Shown here piece by piece: positions 47,351-59,395 of a stretch of DNA of 64,000 nt; position 1 is the stretch's first letter; each line of letters begins with the position of its first letter. The stretch spans positions 303,279,450 to 303,343,449 of the forward strand of contig NC_081408.1 of NCBI RefSeq assembly GCF_030272615.1. The letters are read 5' to 3'. Position numbers and translations under genes: made by a program. This DNA comes from Cryptomeria japonica. Its lineage: Eukaryota; Streptophyta; Pinopsida; Cupressales; Cupressaceae. Under the pieces are notes generated by a model, which made no database searches, was not told the DNA's origin, and saw only the letters and a program-made list of their open reading frames with translations.

Positions 47351-48747
47351 TATATGTTTCGTATTTGCAAGTGCATGGGATGTGAGGGGATGATTTTCCT
47401 TCACTCACTCCGGTGAGACAAGGAACATCACAATTCTCCTTCATCAGTGTGTGTGTCATGATTGTTTATATATTGTATATATGCACGTGTGATTCATTGA
47501 TGCAAGACATTGCAGCTACAAGTACTGGGTAGGTACGGGGTATCGACTCCACCTAGTTTAACAAGTTTGAACATGCCTTATATGTTTGATGGGAGTGGAG
47601 GAGATAGTTGTGGTACCCTAACTTGACCTGTAGTCACACTCATGTGAGTGTTGTCAGTTGGTCATCTTTTTCATTTGACCAGTTTGAGAGTCAAAGTGCT
47701 TTAGTATTGCCATCTTGTGAGTCATCATTTGATCATTCCTCGTTTGCGTATTTCTATTTATTTGAATAGTTATTTAATTGAGTGAATGATGCTATTTTTG
47801 TGTTGGCGTAATTAGTTAATTATTATGCTCTTGAGATTATTGATTTAATTAAATAAATGATTTTCTATAATTAAATGATTAAAATGGATTATTTTATTGT
47901 GCTATAGTTGTATTAATATTTTGTGAAAGGAAATAAGTGATTGCCTTGCCATTTAAATGTTAAATGCTTAGGTTGAAATAAAGTAGTATGAAAATAGAAA
48001 ATAAAATAAATAAAAGTTTTTCCCTTTTACCTTTCCATTTGACTTTTGTATTTTATTTTGTTGGAAAAGAATTGTTTATGGAAAAAGGTAAATCTAATTG
48101 CTTTTACTTTTTAAATAGTTTAGTTTGATTGGTGGAGAAAACTTTTAACCTAGAAAGTTTAGGTTGAAATATAATTTTTTCCCATATATTCCAGAGAGTT
48201 CACGGGAAGAGGAGAGACAAAATTTTGAATGAGAAATTTGGAAAACCATTTTGGAAGAGGAGCTGGAGTTGGATTTGGTTTGCAAGAAATTGGGATTTTT
48301 CCATCAATTTGCTTCCTGGTTTGCTTTGAAGTTTGGATAATCTCTTCTTGTTTTGAAATTAAATTTTGAATGTTTAAGTTGCTTCCTGTGTGTTTGAAAA
48401 TTGAAAATCTCTTTTTAGATTCTTGTTGAATGTTGGATTGAAAGGAATAGTGGTTGTTATTAATGATTTTGTTGAATTCATATCAAATGTGCATATGCAA
48501 AGGAAATGGTTCATCTTTCTATTTGTTGTTTGTTATTTTCTCTTGCAAAATCAAGTTCTTGAATTATCTCTTCTATGTGGTATAGAAAAAAATAGATTTA
48601 GATTTCTGTGTGTTTTCTAGTTTCTATTTGCCCAAGATTGGGGGTTTATGTTGGCAAAAAAAGGTTATTTGCCTCTTGCAAGATGCAAGGAATTCTTCCT
48701 GTGTAATGAAAGTGAAGAAATTTATCTAATCCTTCTCATTTCCTTTA
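47351..48747 (+). other. Interior of the putative large LTR, first part
   Basis: AT-rich sequence without coding motifs. TGTGGTACCCTAAC at 47609 resembles a plant Gypsy LTR start, and a promoter-like AT-rich block follows. No internal domain is recognised. Confidence 0.45.
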
Positions 48748-48752
48748 AATTC

Positions 48753-49868
48753 TGATGAATACTAAGAGGGGGGGTGAATTAGTATACCCAATAATTTAAA
48801 CAAACACTTAAGCAATTTAACTACAAACCAATGTAGCAGGTTAAACACTAAACTGATTACAACATAAACAAGCCAAATAGCGAATAAAGCATTCACCCAC
48901 AGAAGTGCAATCACCATAACACAAGATGTTTTAATGTGGAAACCCAAATGGGAAAAACCACGGTGAGTAAAACTCACAAGTCAACTATCTACAGAATAGT
49001 AAGCAGACTGGTTAAGGTCTTACAATGTTCTTCACTAGAACAGATCCTGTTAGGAATCCAGATCTCTGTTAGGAGATAAGTCCTGTTAGAGACTACCCTG
49101 TTAGAGGATTTCAGATTCACAACTATGAACCACCTTGTTAGAGGATTTACAATAGGCTTGGCTAGGCCTACCTGATTGAGGGTTTCAGACTTGTCGAAGA
49201 CTTTAGTAGTCAACAAGTGAATGATCTAGATAGTAGCACAAAATGCTTGATTAGATCCTTGATAACTCCTTGTTAATGCATTCAAGCATTAATTCAGTCT
49301 TCTATGTTTTGCACTCTTAATCTTAGTCACGAGATATCTTTTCTCGATCAAACTTAATCTTCTCTCAAAGACTCACACATATCAATTTCTCTTCTATCTT
49401 TTGAAAACCCTAGACATGGTGTCCCTATATAGGAACTTGATTTCATGTCGGTCCAATAAGATTAGACTACAATTTCCAAGGTATAGTGCATCTAGACACA
49501 TTTGGTAACACGACATAGAAACACCACCACAGTGTTAGTGGATGATAACTCATCACACTTATATGTATACCAGTTAACTAAATATATCGATCACTAGTTA
49601 ACAAGTGAAGAGTGGAAAATGGTGTTCCTATTAACACATTAAGTATCGCTCGAGGTCTTCATTCAGCTTGAGATCTCCATATCACTTGGGGTCTTCAGTC
49701 ATACTAAGATCGGTAAGCATTTTCTGCACAACACCGATAGTCTTCAACAAGCATAGACTGTACATACAATACTAGTTAGAACAACTACCAATTGAGAATA
49801 ATTCATACATCAAATAAGTGTGTGTCCATCAATGACAATCACAACTAAACATCATCAAAATAATAACA
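48753..49868 (-). mobile_element. Solo LTR of a Copia-type element
   Basis: On the minus strand it begins TGTTATTATTTTGATGATG and ends ...TAGTATTCATCA. AATTC flanks it on both sides (48748-48752 and 49869-49873), a perfect 5-bp duplication. The inside carries 'attcaccccccctcttag' near its end and 'gttagaggattt' phrases like those in the Copia 1 LTR. No internal region is present, the usual result of recombination between two LTRs. Confidence 0.88.
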
Positions 49869-50042
49869 AATTCTTCTTATGTTGCCTAAAATATTTATAT
49901 AATTGGGGCTCTTATGTGTTGCTAATTTACAATTTTTCATTATTGAAGATATCCTTTCTTACTTTGGATTCTGGCACTAAGTCTGCTCCTGTGAAAATGG
50001 ATGTTTTAGTTTTTATTAAGTTGTTTTAAATAATAATATATA

Positions 50043-50335
50043 ATTTAATCTAACCCCTGCCCACATGGCAGGCTAGTCCCAACATGTGGGATGGTAGTGG
50101 CTTGCTACTGCGGTAGCATCACTACGGATCGGTAGTGACTGCTATGTGAGTAGTAGCACTACCAATCGGTAGTGACTGCTACATGGGTAGTAGCACTACC
50201 GGTTGGTAGGACTGCTACCAATCGGTAGTAGTACTACCAGTTGGTAGTGGCATCTGCCAGTGATAGCCACACTACTAGCAGGTAGTGACTGCTACTACTG
50301 ATAGTAGCACTACCATGGGTGGGGCCTTGGCCCAT
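50043..50335. repeat. Palindromic GGTAGTG/CACTACC repeat cluster
   Basis: 'gtagtagcactacc' and 'ggtagtgactgctac' alternate about a dozen times, joined by 'aatcggtag' or 'ggttggtag'. Neighbouring units are inverse copies, so the strand can fold into serial hairpins. It is the most GC-rich part of an otherwise AT-rich LTR. Confidence 0.85.
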
Positions 50336-52214
50336 AGTGTGTCTTTTTTTCCCCCTTGCGGTGCATAATAATGTACCGTTGGATATTTTTATTAAATGCT
50401 ATGAAAATTTAAAGGTTAGTTCAAATGTTAAATTTTAATGTTAATTTTATATGTTGGTTTAAAATCTCAGTTTATTAAAGTTATTAATATATATATATAT
50501 ATATATAGATATGAATTTAATTTTTATCAGGCTTTGGATTGTTAAATTCAAATTGTTAAATTTGGATTTAATGTGGAAATTGATTATATGTTTAATATAA
50601 TTCATATTTTTATTTGGTTGAATAATTAATATGGATTCTATTACTCTATTGGAATTTTGAATTGGAAATTATATAGAAATGAATGACGTTTTGAATAATG
50701 TATTAAATGAAAGGTGTTTTTATTTAATTTTCAATCAATGAATTTGCAAGTGTTTATGCTGTTGTTTTCTCAAAGATTGTCTAAGTGTGGATTTAGTGAA
50801 ATTAGCCTTCCTTGCAAGAGTATTATTGGTGGTTATTTCTCATCTATGATTCAGTCATCCTGTTGTGGCGTATGCGATTATTTTTGACCAAGTGATATAT
50901 GATGACCTCATTGTCTTAACCATGTAGTGTTTTTCCTTATGGTTAACCAAGAGTTAGTATGTCTTTGTTTTTACCACTTGTATTTGGATAGTGGTGTTAT
51001 GGTTGTCTGCTTTGCCATAGGGTCCTCATGGAGTGACCATCTTTGTTAAGTGTCCTTTGAGAGAGTGGCTTTTGAGTGGGGGCCACACCCAAAGTGGATT
51101 GCAGGATAACCCCTCGAAAGTCAGTTAATAAGTGATAACCTAATAATTTGATTAGGAGGTGGGTAGATTTTAACATTATATAAGATATTGTACCCTATGC
51201 ATGGTTGAGTTCTCGTATAGGCTCAAGATGTAGTGGGAAGGCCTGGAATGGCAAACCAACTACCTTGTCTTCACGAAGGGCTGGTAGGCTCTACATGAGA
51301 CTTAGATGGAGCTAGAGGTTTGGGAAAGGTTACTAGGATAACCCAAGATGGGGGTCGGGGCCTATGTAAGCCTACCATGGTAACCATCATACGCTATGTG
51401 ATGACACTCTCTCTTAAGGGTCACTTGTGTATTGTGATGCCGAGTCACTTGTATTTTGTGATGTCGAGTCACTTGAGTATTGTGATGTTGAGTCACCTGG
51501 AACATTGTGGAGTTGTATTGTACTGTCATGGATTCGTATTGTTCTATCAACCATGTCATGCTTATGCTTGCTTGAGGGTCCTCTACTATCTCCTAGCACA
51601 GTGGGGTGATTCCAATTTGGGATCACATGGTCGGGTGGTAGTGCCACTTCCCATCAGATGATCTTGTTCATACCTTCATGTGAGGATTGGCTTCACAGGT
51701 GTTCCTGTGGTTCATGATTCATGCTCTATCTCATGTTGGAGATTATTGTTATTTGGAGACCCATGTGGTCAATTGTATCAATGAATTTATGTAACCTTTT
51801 AATCTAATGTAAGTTGTAACTTTATATGTATATTGAGAGCCATGTATTGGAAGATCAATGTAATCATAAGTTTTAGATGTTATTTATCAGCTTTCTATAT
51901 GATTGGTGTGAATGCTTATTGAAGAGAAATTATATTGTATCCTTTCAATCTTTAATGGTGTAATATGTTATTGCATATGGCTTATTTTGTTCTTTGAGTA
52001 ATGATGGATTATTGGATTAATCATAATCATGGAATTTAACTTTTAGTTTAATTCTTCGTTGGTAACCCTTTAGGAATCCTGGTGTAAGTCTTTCGCTTGT
52101 GTTATTATTGTGCAATGTAGTAATTAATGCATTTAATGTGATTTATACTTTAAAAAAAAAATATTTCACCCTTAGTTGTGGTTATTCCTTTGGGGTTCCT
52201 GGTGGGGCATTACA
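50336..52214 (+). other. Interior of the putative large LTR, second part
   Basis: An (AT)n run lies at about 50489-50508. At 51420-51500 the phrase 'gagtcacttg.gtattgtgatg' repeats about four times. No coding domain is recognised. The region ends with GGGGTTCCTGGTGGGGCATTACA. Confidence 0.5.
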
Positions 52215-52224
52215 CTTCTTCTTA

Positions 52225-55125
52225 CATTGATTCTCTCGATCGTTACGTATTCCTCCCACCCTCTCCCCCCATTTGTACCTGTATTTCCTTGCCTCTTCAC
52301 CTCAATACCTATCCCTTCTTGTCCCATTATCTATCTCTCTGCTTTTATATCTATCTGTACCTATTGTGTCTCTTATCAATCCGTCCTTAAGATCTAAGTA
52401 AATCACCTATATTTCCCTTATGTATATTTATCTCCCCCTCTCCAATTATCACCCTATAGGTACTTGCCCCTCTTTATTGCTTTGTGAAATCTCCCCCTCA
52501 CCTATATCTACCTTTACCATCTCTAAGTATCTCAAAAAATCACCATCTACCCCTCCTTCCCTCTTTCTCTTTGTTCCTTTGTCTCTCATTTTATATCTTA
52601 CTCCCCTCTCTCAATTATGGCATCTCTCTCCTCTCTCTCCACCTGTTAATGTATCCACCTCTATCCATCTCACATTGAGCTCTCGAGGTAGCCATATTTA
52701 TCTAGGTCCCATTACCCTCCTCTATGAACTAGATATCCCATTACCCACCTTTATCTCCCTTCACTCATAGTTCCATATCTCTCTATGAACCAGATCTCTT
52801 ATTCTCTCTCCCCTTACGTCTTATCTCCCTTAATTCTTATAACCCTACTCTTCTTTGTCCCTCCACTCTCTAGCTCTCACAATTCTTTTATTCCCCTATC
52901 CCTCTATATCTCCCTCTCCATCCTTACACCCATCTCATTCCCTCTCTCACCTCTTTCCCTCAGTCTCTCCCTCACTTTCTTCATGTTTACCTCGCTATCC
53001 CCCCACCCTCCTTAAACCCCCATCTCACCTTTCTCTCCCCTTTGTGCTTCTCACCTCCCTTCCCCTCGATGTCCTTTATCCCTAAGTATCTCATTCCATT
53101 CATGTTTACCTCTCTATCACCTCCAGCCTCCTTAAACCCCCATCTCTCCTCTCTCTCCCCTCTAGGCCTCCCACTTCCCTTCCCCTCTATGTCCTTTATC
53201 CGTAAGTCTCCCACCTCTCTCTCACCTCCCTTCCCATCTATGTCCTTTATCCCCAAGTATCTTATTTCCTTCATGTTTACTTTTGTATCCCCCTCATCCT
53301 CCTTAATCTCTCATCTATGCCTATCACCGCTCTTCTTGTCTATGTTCTTCATCCACAAATATGTCTTTTTCTTCATTTTTACATCTCTATCCCTGTACCC
53401 TCCTCAAACCCCCATCTCACCTCTCTCTCCCCTTTAGGCCTTTGACATCCCTTCCCCTCTATGTCTTTTACCCCCAAGTCTCTCATTCCCTTCATGTTTA
53501 CCTCTCTATACCCTCCACCCTCCTTAAACCTCAATACATATCACTCCCCTCTAGACCTCTCAACTCCCTTCCTATCTATGGCCTTTATCACCAATTCTAT
53601 TAGTCCCTTTTTATGTTTACCTCTATATCCCCCCCACCGTCCTTAAACCCCCATATCACCCCTCTCACCCCTCTAGGTTTCTCACCTCTCAAAAAATATC
53701 TCACTCGTTAAATCTCCCTAGACTAGTCCATCTTTATCTCCCTTCCCTCGTAGTTCCATCTCTCTCTATGAACTAGATCTCATATTCTCTCTCCCCCCTT
53801 ACCTCTTCTCTCTCTTCATTCTTATAGATCCATACTCTTCTTTGTCCCTCCCCTCTCTAGATCTCACAATTCTCTTATTCCCCTATCCCTCTATATATCC
53901 CTCTCCATCCTTACAACCATCTAATTACCTCTCTCACCTCTTTCCCTCTGTTTCTTCCTCACTCCCTCCTCTCTCTAGGTCTCTCCCACACTTTCTTCAT
54001 GCTTACCTCACTATCCCCCCCAGCCTTCCTTAAACCCCCATCTCACATCTCTCTCCCCTTTGTGCCTCTCACCTCCCTTCCCCTCTACATGTCCTTTAAC
54101 CCACCTCTCTCTCTCTCTCCTCTAAGCCTCTCAAGTCTCCCTTCCCCTCTATGTCCTTTATGCCTAAGTATCTCATTCCCTTCGTGTTTACCTTTGTATC
54201 CCCCTCATCCTCCTTGTGGCCTTTTACCTCCCTTCCACTCTATGTCCTTTATACCCAAGTCTCTCATTCCCTTCATGTTTACCTCTCTATCCCCTCCACC
54301 CTCCTTAAACCTCAGTACCTATCTCTCCCCTCTATACCTCTCAACTCCCTTCCCATCTATGCCCTTTATCACCAAGTCTCTTATTCCCTTTCAATGTTTA
54401 CCTCTATATCACCCCCACCATCCTTAAACCCCCATATCACCCCTCTCTCGCCTCTAGGTTTCTCACCTCTCAAAATATATCTCGCTAGTTAAATCTTCCT
54501 AGATTGGTCCATCTTTATCTCCCTTCCCTCGTAGTTCCATCTCTCTCTATGAACTAGATCTCATATTCTCTCTGTCCCCTTACCTCTTCTCTCTCTTCAT
54601 TCTTATAGATTCGTACTCTTCTTTGTCCCTCCCCTCTAGCTCTCACAATTCCCTTATTCCCTATCCCTCTCTATCTCCCTCTCCATCCTTACACCCATCT
54701 AATTCCCTCTCTCACCTCTTTCCCTCAGTTTCTTCCTCACTACCTCCTCTCTCTAGGTCTCTCCCACACTTTCTTCATGCTTACCTCTCTATTCCCCCCA
54801 ACCTTCCTTAAACCCTCATCTCACATCTCTCATCCCTTTGTGCCTCTCGCCTCCCTTCCCCTCTATGTCCTTTATACCCAAATCTGTCGACCTCACTTTC
54901 TTACTCACACCCTTCCCTCTCTATGTTTGTCCCTCACTTTCTTCCTCACTCTCTCCTCTCTTTAGGTATCTCTCTCGCTTTCTTCCTCATTCCCTCCTTA
55001 CCCCTATCTCGAACTCTCCTGCAATTCCCCATTCTCTCTCTCTTTGTTCTTGTATCCCTCCTCTTCTTTCTCCCTCCTTCTATAAGTGTCACACCCCCTT
55101 TATTCCCCCCTCCCTCCATATCTCA
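52225..55125. repeat. CT-rich tract of C/E with higher-order repeats
   Basis: The plus strand is pyrimidine-rich for 2.9 kb. 'tagttccatctctctctatg' followed by 'aactagatctcatattctc' restarts near 52768, 53750 and 54532, giving large units of about 980 and 780 bases. Inside them a unit of roughly 110-130 bases ('cttcccctctatgtccttta' and onward to 'cttaaacccccatctcacc') is repeated many times. The large Ser/Leu/Pro frames are compositional. It occupies the same relative place as the GA tracts of copy A, upstream of the transposase. Confidence 0.9.
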
Positions 55126-56174
55126 TCCTCCATCCTTACCTTGTATGGTTTAGCATATTGGGTTATGGAGTCATAAAATCTAGGGTATTTGTTATAGGGT
55201 CTAAATGGTTTAAGTTTTATGGTTGTGGCTATCAAACTATAGGGTATAGAGTATAGATTATAGGGTTAAGGGTATTGACTACATCATTTATAGTATTTGA
55301 CGTATACTTGACTTTTTGGAGTATTTGCATAGATTTTGAAGTTTTTGATTGAGGCCAAAAGGCTTATGGGTGAGGGTCATGTGTCTGTGTGTGTCTCGCA
55401 CTTTTCACCTCCCTTCTCTTTTTTTGTTTTCCTCTTATCACTATCCAAAAATTCTCCAAATTTATCAAAGGTTAAAAAATTTCAATGGAAGTCATTTGGC
55501 TTGGCACTAGCCAAATGAGTTGCACTAAAAAATGGTTATATGGGACTATTGACCTATGATCCAAGCCCACATTCTCTCATTTTGTCTTCTTTTTATGCAT
55601 GATTAGACAAAAAAATGCCTTTTTCATGGTGTTGACATTTTATGCAAGGTTATTTTATACATTCCATCAGCTCTCCACCACCTTTTTTATTATTTGGAAA
55701 CATCGAAGAGGAAGAACATAGTTGTTTTGATGAAATTTGAATAATTGAGGTAATATTTTCATGTTTTTAGAATTCAAATTCGTATTAAGTGTTATTTTGT
55801 TTAAATGTTAGAATAAAAGTGTTTTGTCAAAATTGATTATAATCCTATTAGATTTACATTAAATTTAACAATGCATTTGAAGGAAGTTGCATAAGAAAAT
55901 TATTTGTTTAGTGGTTTAAAACAAAATTTTCAATTTCATACATCCTTTTTAAGATCTTATGAAATAATTTTAAATAGAATATGTGTAATAATTTTAATTT
56001 CATATATCCATTTTAACATATGCATAATTAGGACAGTCATAGATGCATTAGGATTATCCTAACATAATTAGGATAGTCATAGATGCATTAGGACTGCCCC
56101 TTACGCCTCTTGAAATCTCTTTATGAACTAACTTTATTCTCTTTTATGTACATGTACATGTAGAAATCATCATC
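55126..56174 (+). other. Transposase upstream region in C/E
   Basis: Contains degenerate 'ggttatggag..ataggg' repeats (55150-55290) and one B-type palindrome (about 55494). A doubled unit near 56027-56100 ('aattaggacagtcatagatg' then 'cattagga') follows. Its position between the CT tract and the transposase start suggests promoter and leader; no clear TATA box was singled out. Confidence 0.5.
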
Positions 56175-57531
56175 ATGCTGAGGAAACGACCAAAAAATGT
56201 AACACTTGAAGAGCATGAAGCTAAGAATGCAAAAAAAAGAGAAGGAATGAGGCAACTTCGTGAACCAAGGAAATTGAATACCATAGAAGAAGAGGTTCCA
56301 ATTGAAGAGGAACATGAAATATCCATCCAATTTAAGAGAGAGACAAAATTGGCCACACAAAGGCAACGGATGAAAAACCTTCATGCAATGAGATAGTTGA
56401 ATCCCAAGGTTGAGAGTATGTCATCTACCACAATTCAAGTTGAAGGCACCCCATCTCTTACATCTCAAGTTCAAGGCACATCATCTCTTATTGGCACACA
56501 ATTGGCGTCTACAACATCTCATATTGATTGCACTCCCTCTATGACATTTGATGTTTCAAGTACTTCACGATTGACATCAAGTATTGGAGCTACACCATCT
56601 TGTACACCTTAATTTCAAGGTATGTCATCATTTTCATCTCCGGTTGAACTAGATATGCCATCTATCCCTAATGTTGTTGACATTCCTAATCTTGAGGTAA
56701 CTCAAAGTTTGAGAACACCTCCTAGAGTTTTGTATAGAAAGCCTAAGTATTTGATTGATATTGATGCTAATGTTTTGAAACCAATGGTTGACAAGATTCC
56801 GAAGTGTACTTGTCAAAGACATGCTAATCGGATATGGACAATGTTTTTTGAGCCTTTAAATGAGACCGAAAGATGTCAACTATTTGTTGAAATGATGAGA
56901 AATCTAAAATTTAGGCCCATAATGAAAATTCTTGGGCTAAGAACATCAATTGAATCAAGAGACAAATCTATTGTGAAAAATTTGATGAATGCATATGATA
57001 GTGTTGGTTCTAACTCATGCACAAAAGATAGTAATGCCACACGATGTGTCATTACATCAACAATTGTAAGCACTCAAACTAAGAAAGCTCGCCTCATTAG
57101 AAAGACATGTAAAGAATTGAAGATAAGTAGACAAACTCTAATGAGAGCTATGGGAAGGTGACAAAGAGCGGAGGATCCATATAGATTACCGCGGAAAGAT
57201 AAAGCAATTGTTGAAGCCTTGAGATCCCTAATTGAATATTTTTGGAAGAATAACACAAGGGTCTCTCCAAATCAAAGAGATGTTGTAAGAATGAGCATTG
57301 GTAGTAAAATCTGTGATCCACATCTGAAACATTATTTGGATATGACTCAAACACAATTTTTTGCCAAGTTTCAATGTATGTATCCTCAAATTAAAATTAG
57401 TCAAAGATTCTTTGAAATGGTAAAGCCTTTTTATGTCAAAATAAATCACACACGCACAACTTGTTGTTGTAGAGTACATATCGAATTTTCTAACCATTAT
57501 GATGTTTATCAACACATATGTATAGATTTGC
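56175..57531 (+). pseudogene. Transposase N-terminal half of C/E
   Basis: A single frame starts MLRKRPKNVTLEEHEAKNAK and is interrupted only by stops at 56394, 56610 and 57159. In order it carries a charged N-terminus with TQRQRMKNLHAMR, a Ser/Thr-rich linker, RKPKYLIDIDANVLKP, CTCQRHANRIW, the helix-turn-helix ELKISRQTLMRAM, LPRKDKAIVEALRSLIEYFW, NTRVSPNQRDVVR and CCCRVHIEF. Each block matches copy A on the other strand. The reading ends at IDL where copy D begins (57532). It is less eroded than A here: three stops and no shift. Confidence 0.87.
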
Positions 57532-57597
57532 GGGTATGTGCAAGCTAATGAGTCACAAATTCGTGGAAGTCTGCGCGTTGGAAAATGCACTCCACAA

Positions 57598-57840
57598 AAC
57601 AGGCCCCTGTTTTTAAAAAATGGGGGCCCGTTATAAAAAATGGGGGCCCGTTATAAAAAACGGGGGCCCGTTAATGGTTTGGCTTCCCGAGCCGAAAGGT
57701 CACGGGGTGCCGAAGCCAAATAAAATGGGCCCCCGTTTATTCACAAAAGGGGCCCCCGTTTTCAAACAAAACGGGCCCCCGTTTTCAAACAAAACGGGGG
57801 CCCGTTTTTAAAAAATGGGGGCCCGTTTTCAAATGCTATT
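57598..57840. repeat. Palindrome cassette of D: GGGGGCCCGTTTT
   Basis: 'tgggggcccgttataaaaaa' and the inverse 'aaaacgggcccccgttttc' recur about nine times in both orientations. The cassette surrounds 'ggtttggcttcccgagccg', which resembles the 'tttgttgttcccgagcc' inside copy A's cassette. The GC-rich GGGCCC core stands out from the AT-rich surroundings. Confidence 0.9.
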
Positions 57841-58189
57841 TTTACCCTTTTTTTGGATAATTTTTCATTTTTACTGTTACACAAGAGGAGATCGAAAACA
57901 GGCCCCCATGCTGTGGTTTCCACTTCAAGCCTCCACCACTATCCCAGGTACACATTCTATCATCTATTTTCACATTTCATAATTTTCTTGTATATTTTTC
58001 TTTTTTCTTTTTGTGTATTATTTAGTTTTTTTTTTATTATTTTAGTTTTTTTTAATAGTAGCATATAAATAAATTATTTTTTATATTTGTAAATTCTTGA
58101 TTTTGATGTAAAATATTTTTGAATAGTTAACCCTAAACCGTAATCAACAAATTTAGAAACCAAAACCAAACCTAGATAATTAACAAAAT

Positions 58190-58450
58190 GAAATCGACAC
58201 AAACAAAAAACCGAAAATGAAATGGAAACAAAAACAAAAATGTTCGAAAATGAAATCAACACAAACAAAAAACCAAAAATGAAATGGAAACAAAAAAAAA
58301 AACGTTCGAAAATGAAATCGACACAAACAAAAAACCGAAAATGAAATGGAAACAAAAACAAAAACGTTCGAAAATGAAATCGACACAAACAAAAAACCAA
58401 AAATGAAATGGAAACAAAAACAAAAACGTTCGAAAATGAAATTGAAATAA
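58190..58450 (+). repeat. 62-bp tandem array in D
   Basis: 'gaaatcgacacaaacaaaaa' restarts at 58190, 58252, 58314, 58376 and 58438 (partial), an exact 62-base period. Because 62 is not a multiple of three, each unit shifts the frame, yet open frames persist on the minus strand (Phe/Cys-rich); these are artefacts. Confidence 0.95.
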
Positions 58451-59155
58451 AACCGAACATATGTACCTAAATTGTTCTTAATCCTCATTAGGCAATACAA
58501 AAGTTACCACTAAATTAGTATAACCTTAAAAGTAATTAACATTAAGTTCTTCAAATTTTAGATATGAAAGTTTAGGCTTAGGTTTATGCCATGTCATGGC
58601 ATAAAGGTCCTATTATGGTCCTATTATGTCATGTGATGGTATAAAAGGATCAATTATGGACACAATTTTAGAGCAAAACTAGATAAGTTACTAAAATTGG
58701 AGTTTGGTTTACATAGGTTCATAAAGGAAGCTAATATGCCAAATATATAATTCATTAATACAAAATAAAAAATATTCTTGATTTATAATGTTGATTGATA
58801 ATGAGTTTTCTAAATGGGGTGCTAATTATATATACATCCGAAAGATTTGAAAAATATAATTCCCAAGAAGTATTTTGAATATCTTTAGAAGTATATTGGT
58901 ATATCTAGAATGTAATTTATATTATAAAAGATTTAATATATGATTTGAAGTTGGTAGATATTTTGAGGAAGATTTATTAGATTATGTTATGATTAAGCTA
59001 ATTTAGAAGAATGGTTTTAACAACATCTTTTGGTTTTAAAAGGTGCACAAGGTTTGAAGTTGAAATCATATTTGATTGTATATAATATTAAATTGTTAAG
59101 GAGCTATTTTTTTTAAAAATAGTTAATTTAAGATATTAGTTGAAGCTATTTGAGA
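58451..59155. other. AT-rich interior of D, no gene recognised
   Basis: I see no conserved frame here. A short local repeat of 'ggtcctattatg(gt)' occurs near 58606-58640. Confidence 0.55.
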
Positions 59156-59159
59156 ACGT

Positions 59160-59395
59160 GAGATAGTCCTAATGAACACATGAATTAAATTAATGAACCT
59201 AGGACAATCACAATGAACATATGATAGTCCCAATGAGCCTCAAATGATCCTAATGAATGTAGGGCAGTCTTAATGAACCTAAGAAAGTCCTAATGAGCCT
59301 AAGAAAGCAATAATGAACTTGGGACAATCCTAATGAACCTAGGATAGTCCTAATGAACCTACGATAGTGTAAACAAGCCTAGTATAGTGTAAGAA
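59160..59395 (+). repeat. CCTAATGAACCTAGGACAG short tandem repeat
   Basis: Units of about 22-24 bases ('taatgaacctaggacaatcc' and relatives) repeat around ten times with heavy variation. The same core builds the arrays at 7930-8290 and traces near 28300 and 56030. Confidence 0.8.

Larger units (their letters stand above)
40390..52214 (+). mobile_element. Putative large LTR (Gypsy-like ends), with nested elements
   Basis: It begins TGTAGTACCCCTCC and ends GGGGCATTACA. The ends are partly inverted copies, as in plant Gypsy LTRs that run TGTAATACCCC to GGGGTATTACA. Subtracting the Copia-like element and the solo LTR leaves about 4 kb. There is no pol gene, so it would be a solo LTR or a large derivative. 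The flanks CTCCC and CTTCT match at only three of five positions, so the duplication is not convincing and the interval could be composite. A second TGTGGTACCC at 47609 might be another LTR start. Confidence 0.5.
52215..57531 (+). mobile_element. DNA transposon copy C/E, right part
   Basis: CT-rich tract, palindrome and plus-strand transposase follow the same order as copy A read from its right end. This fits with 39248-40389 being the missing end of the same copy. Copy D interrupts the transposase at 57532, so the catalytic half and the ORF2 side lie outside the window or are lost. Confidence 0.72.

Noticed and set aside
52176-55176. Many overlapping hydrophobic Ser/Pro/Leu frames that could pass for membrane proteins
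   Set aside because: They come from tandem CT-rich repeats and shift frame with each unit.
58074-58500. Phe/Cys-rich repeat protein on the minus strand
   Set aside because: Produced by the 62-bp tandem array; all three frames give the same peptide in turn.
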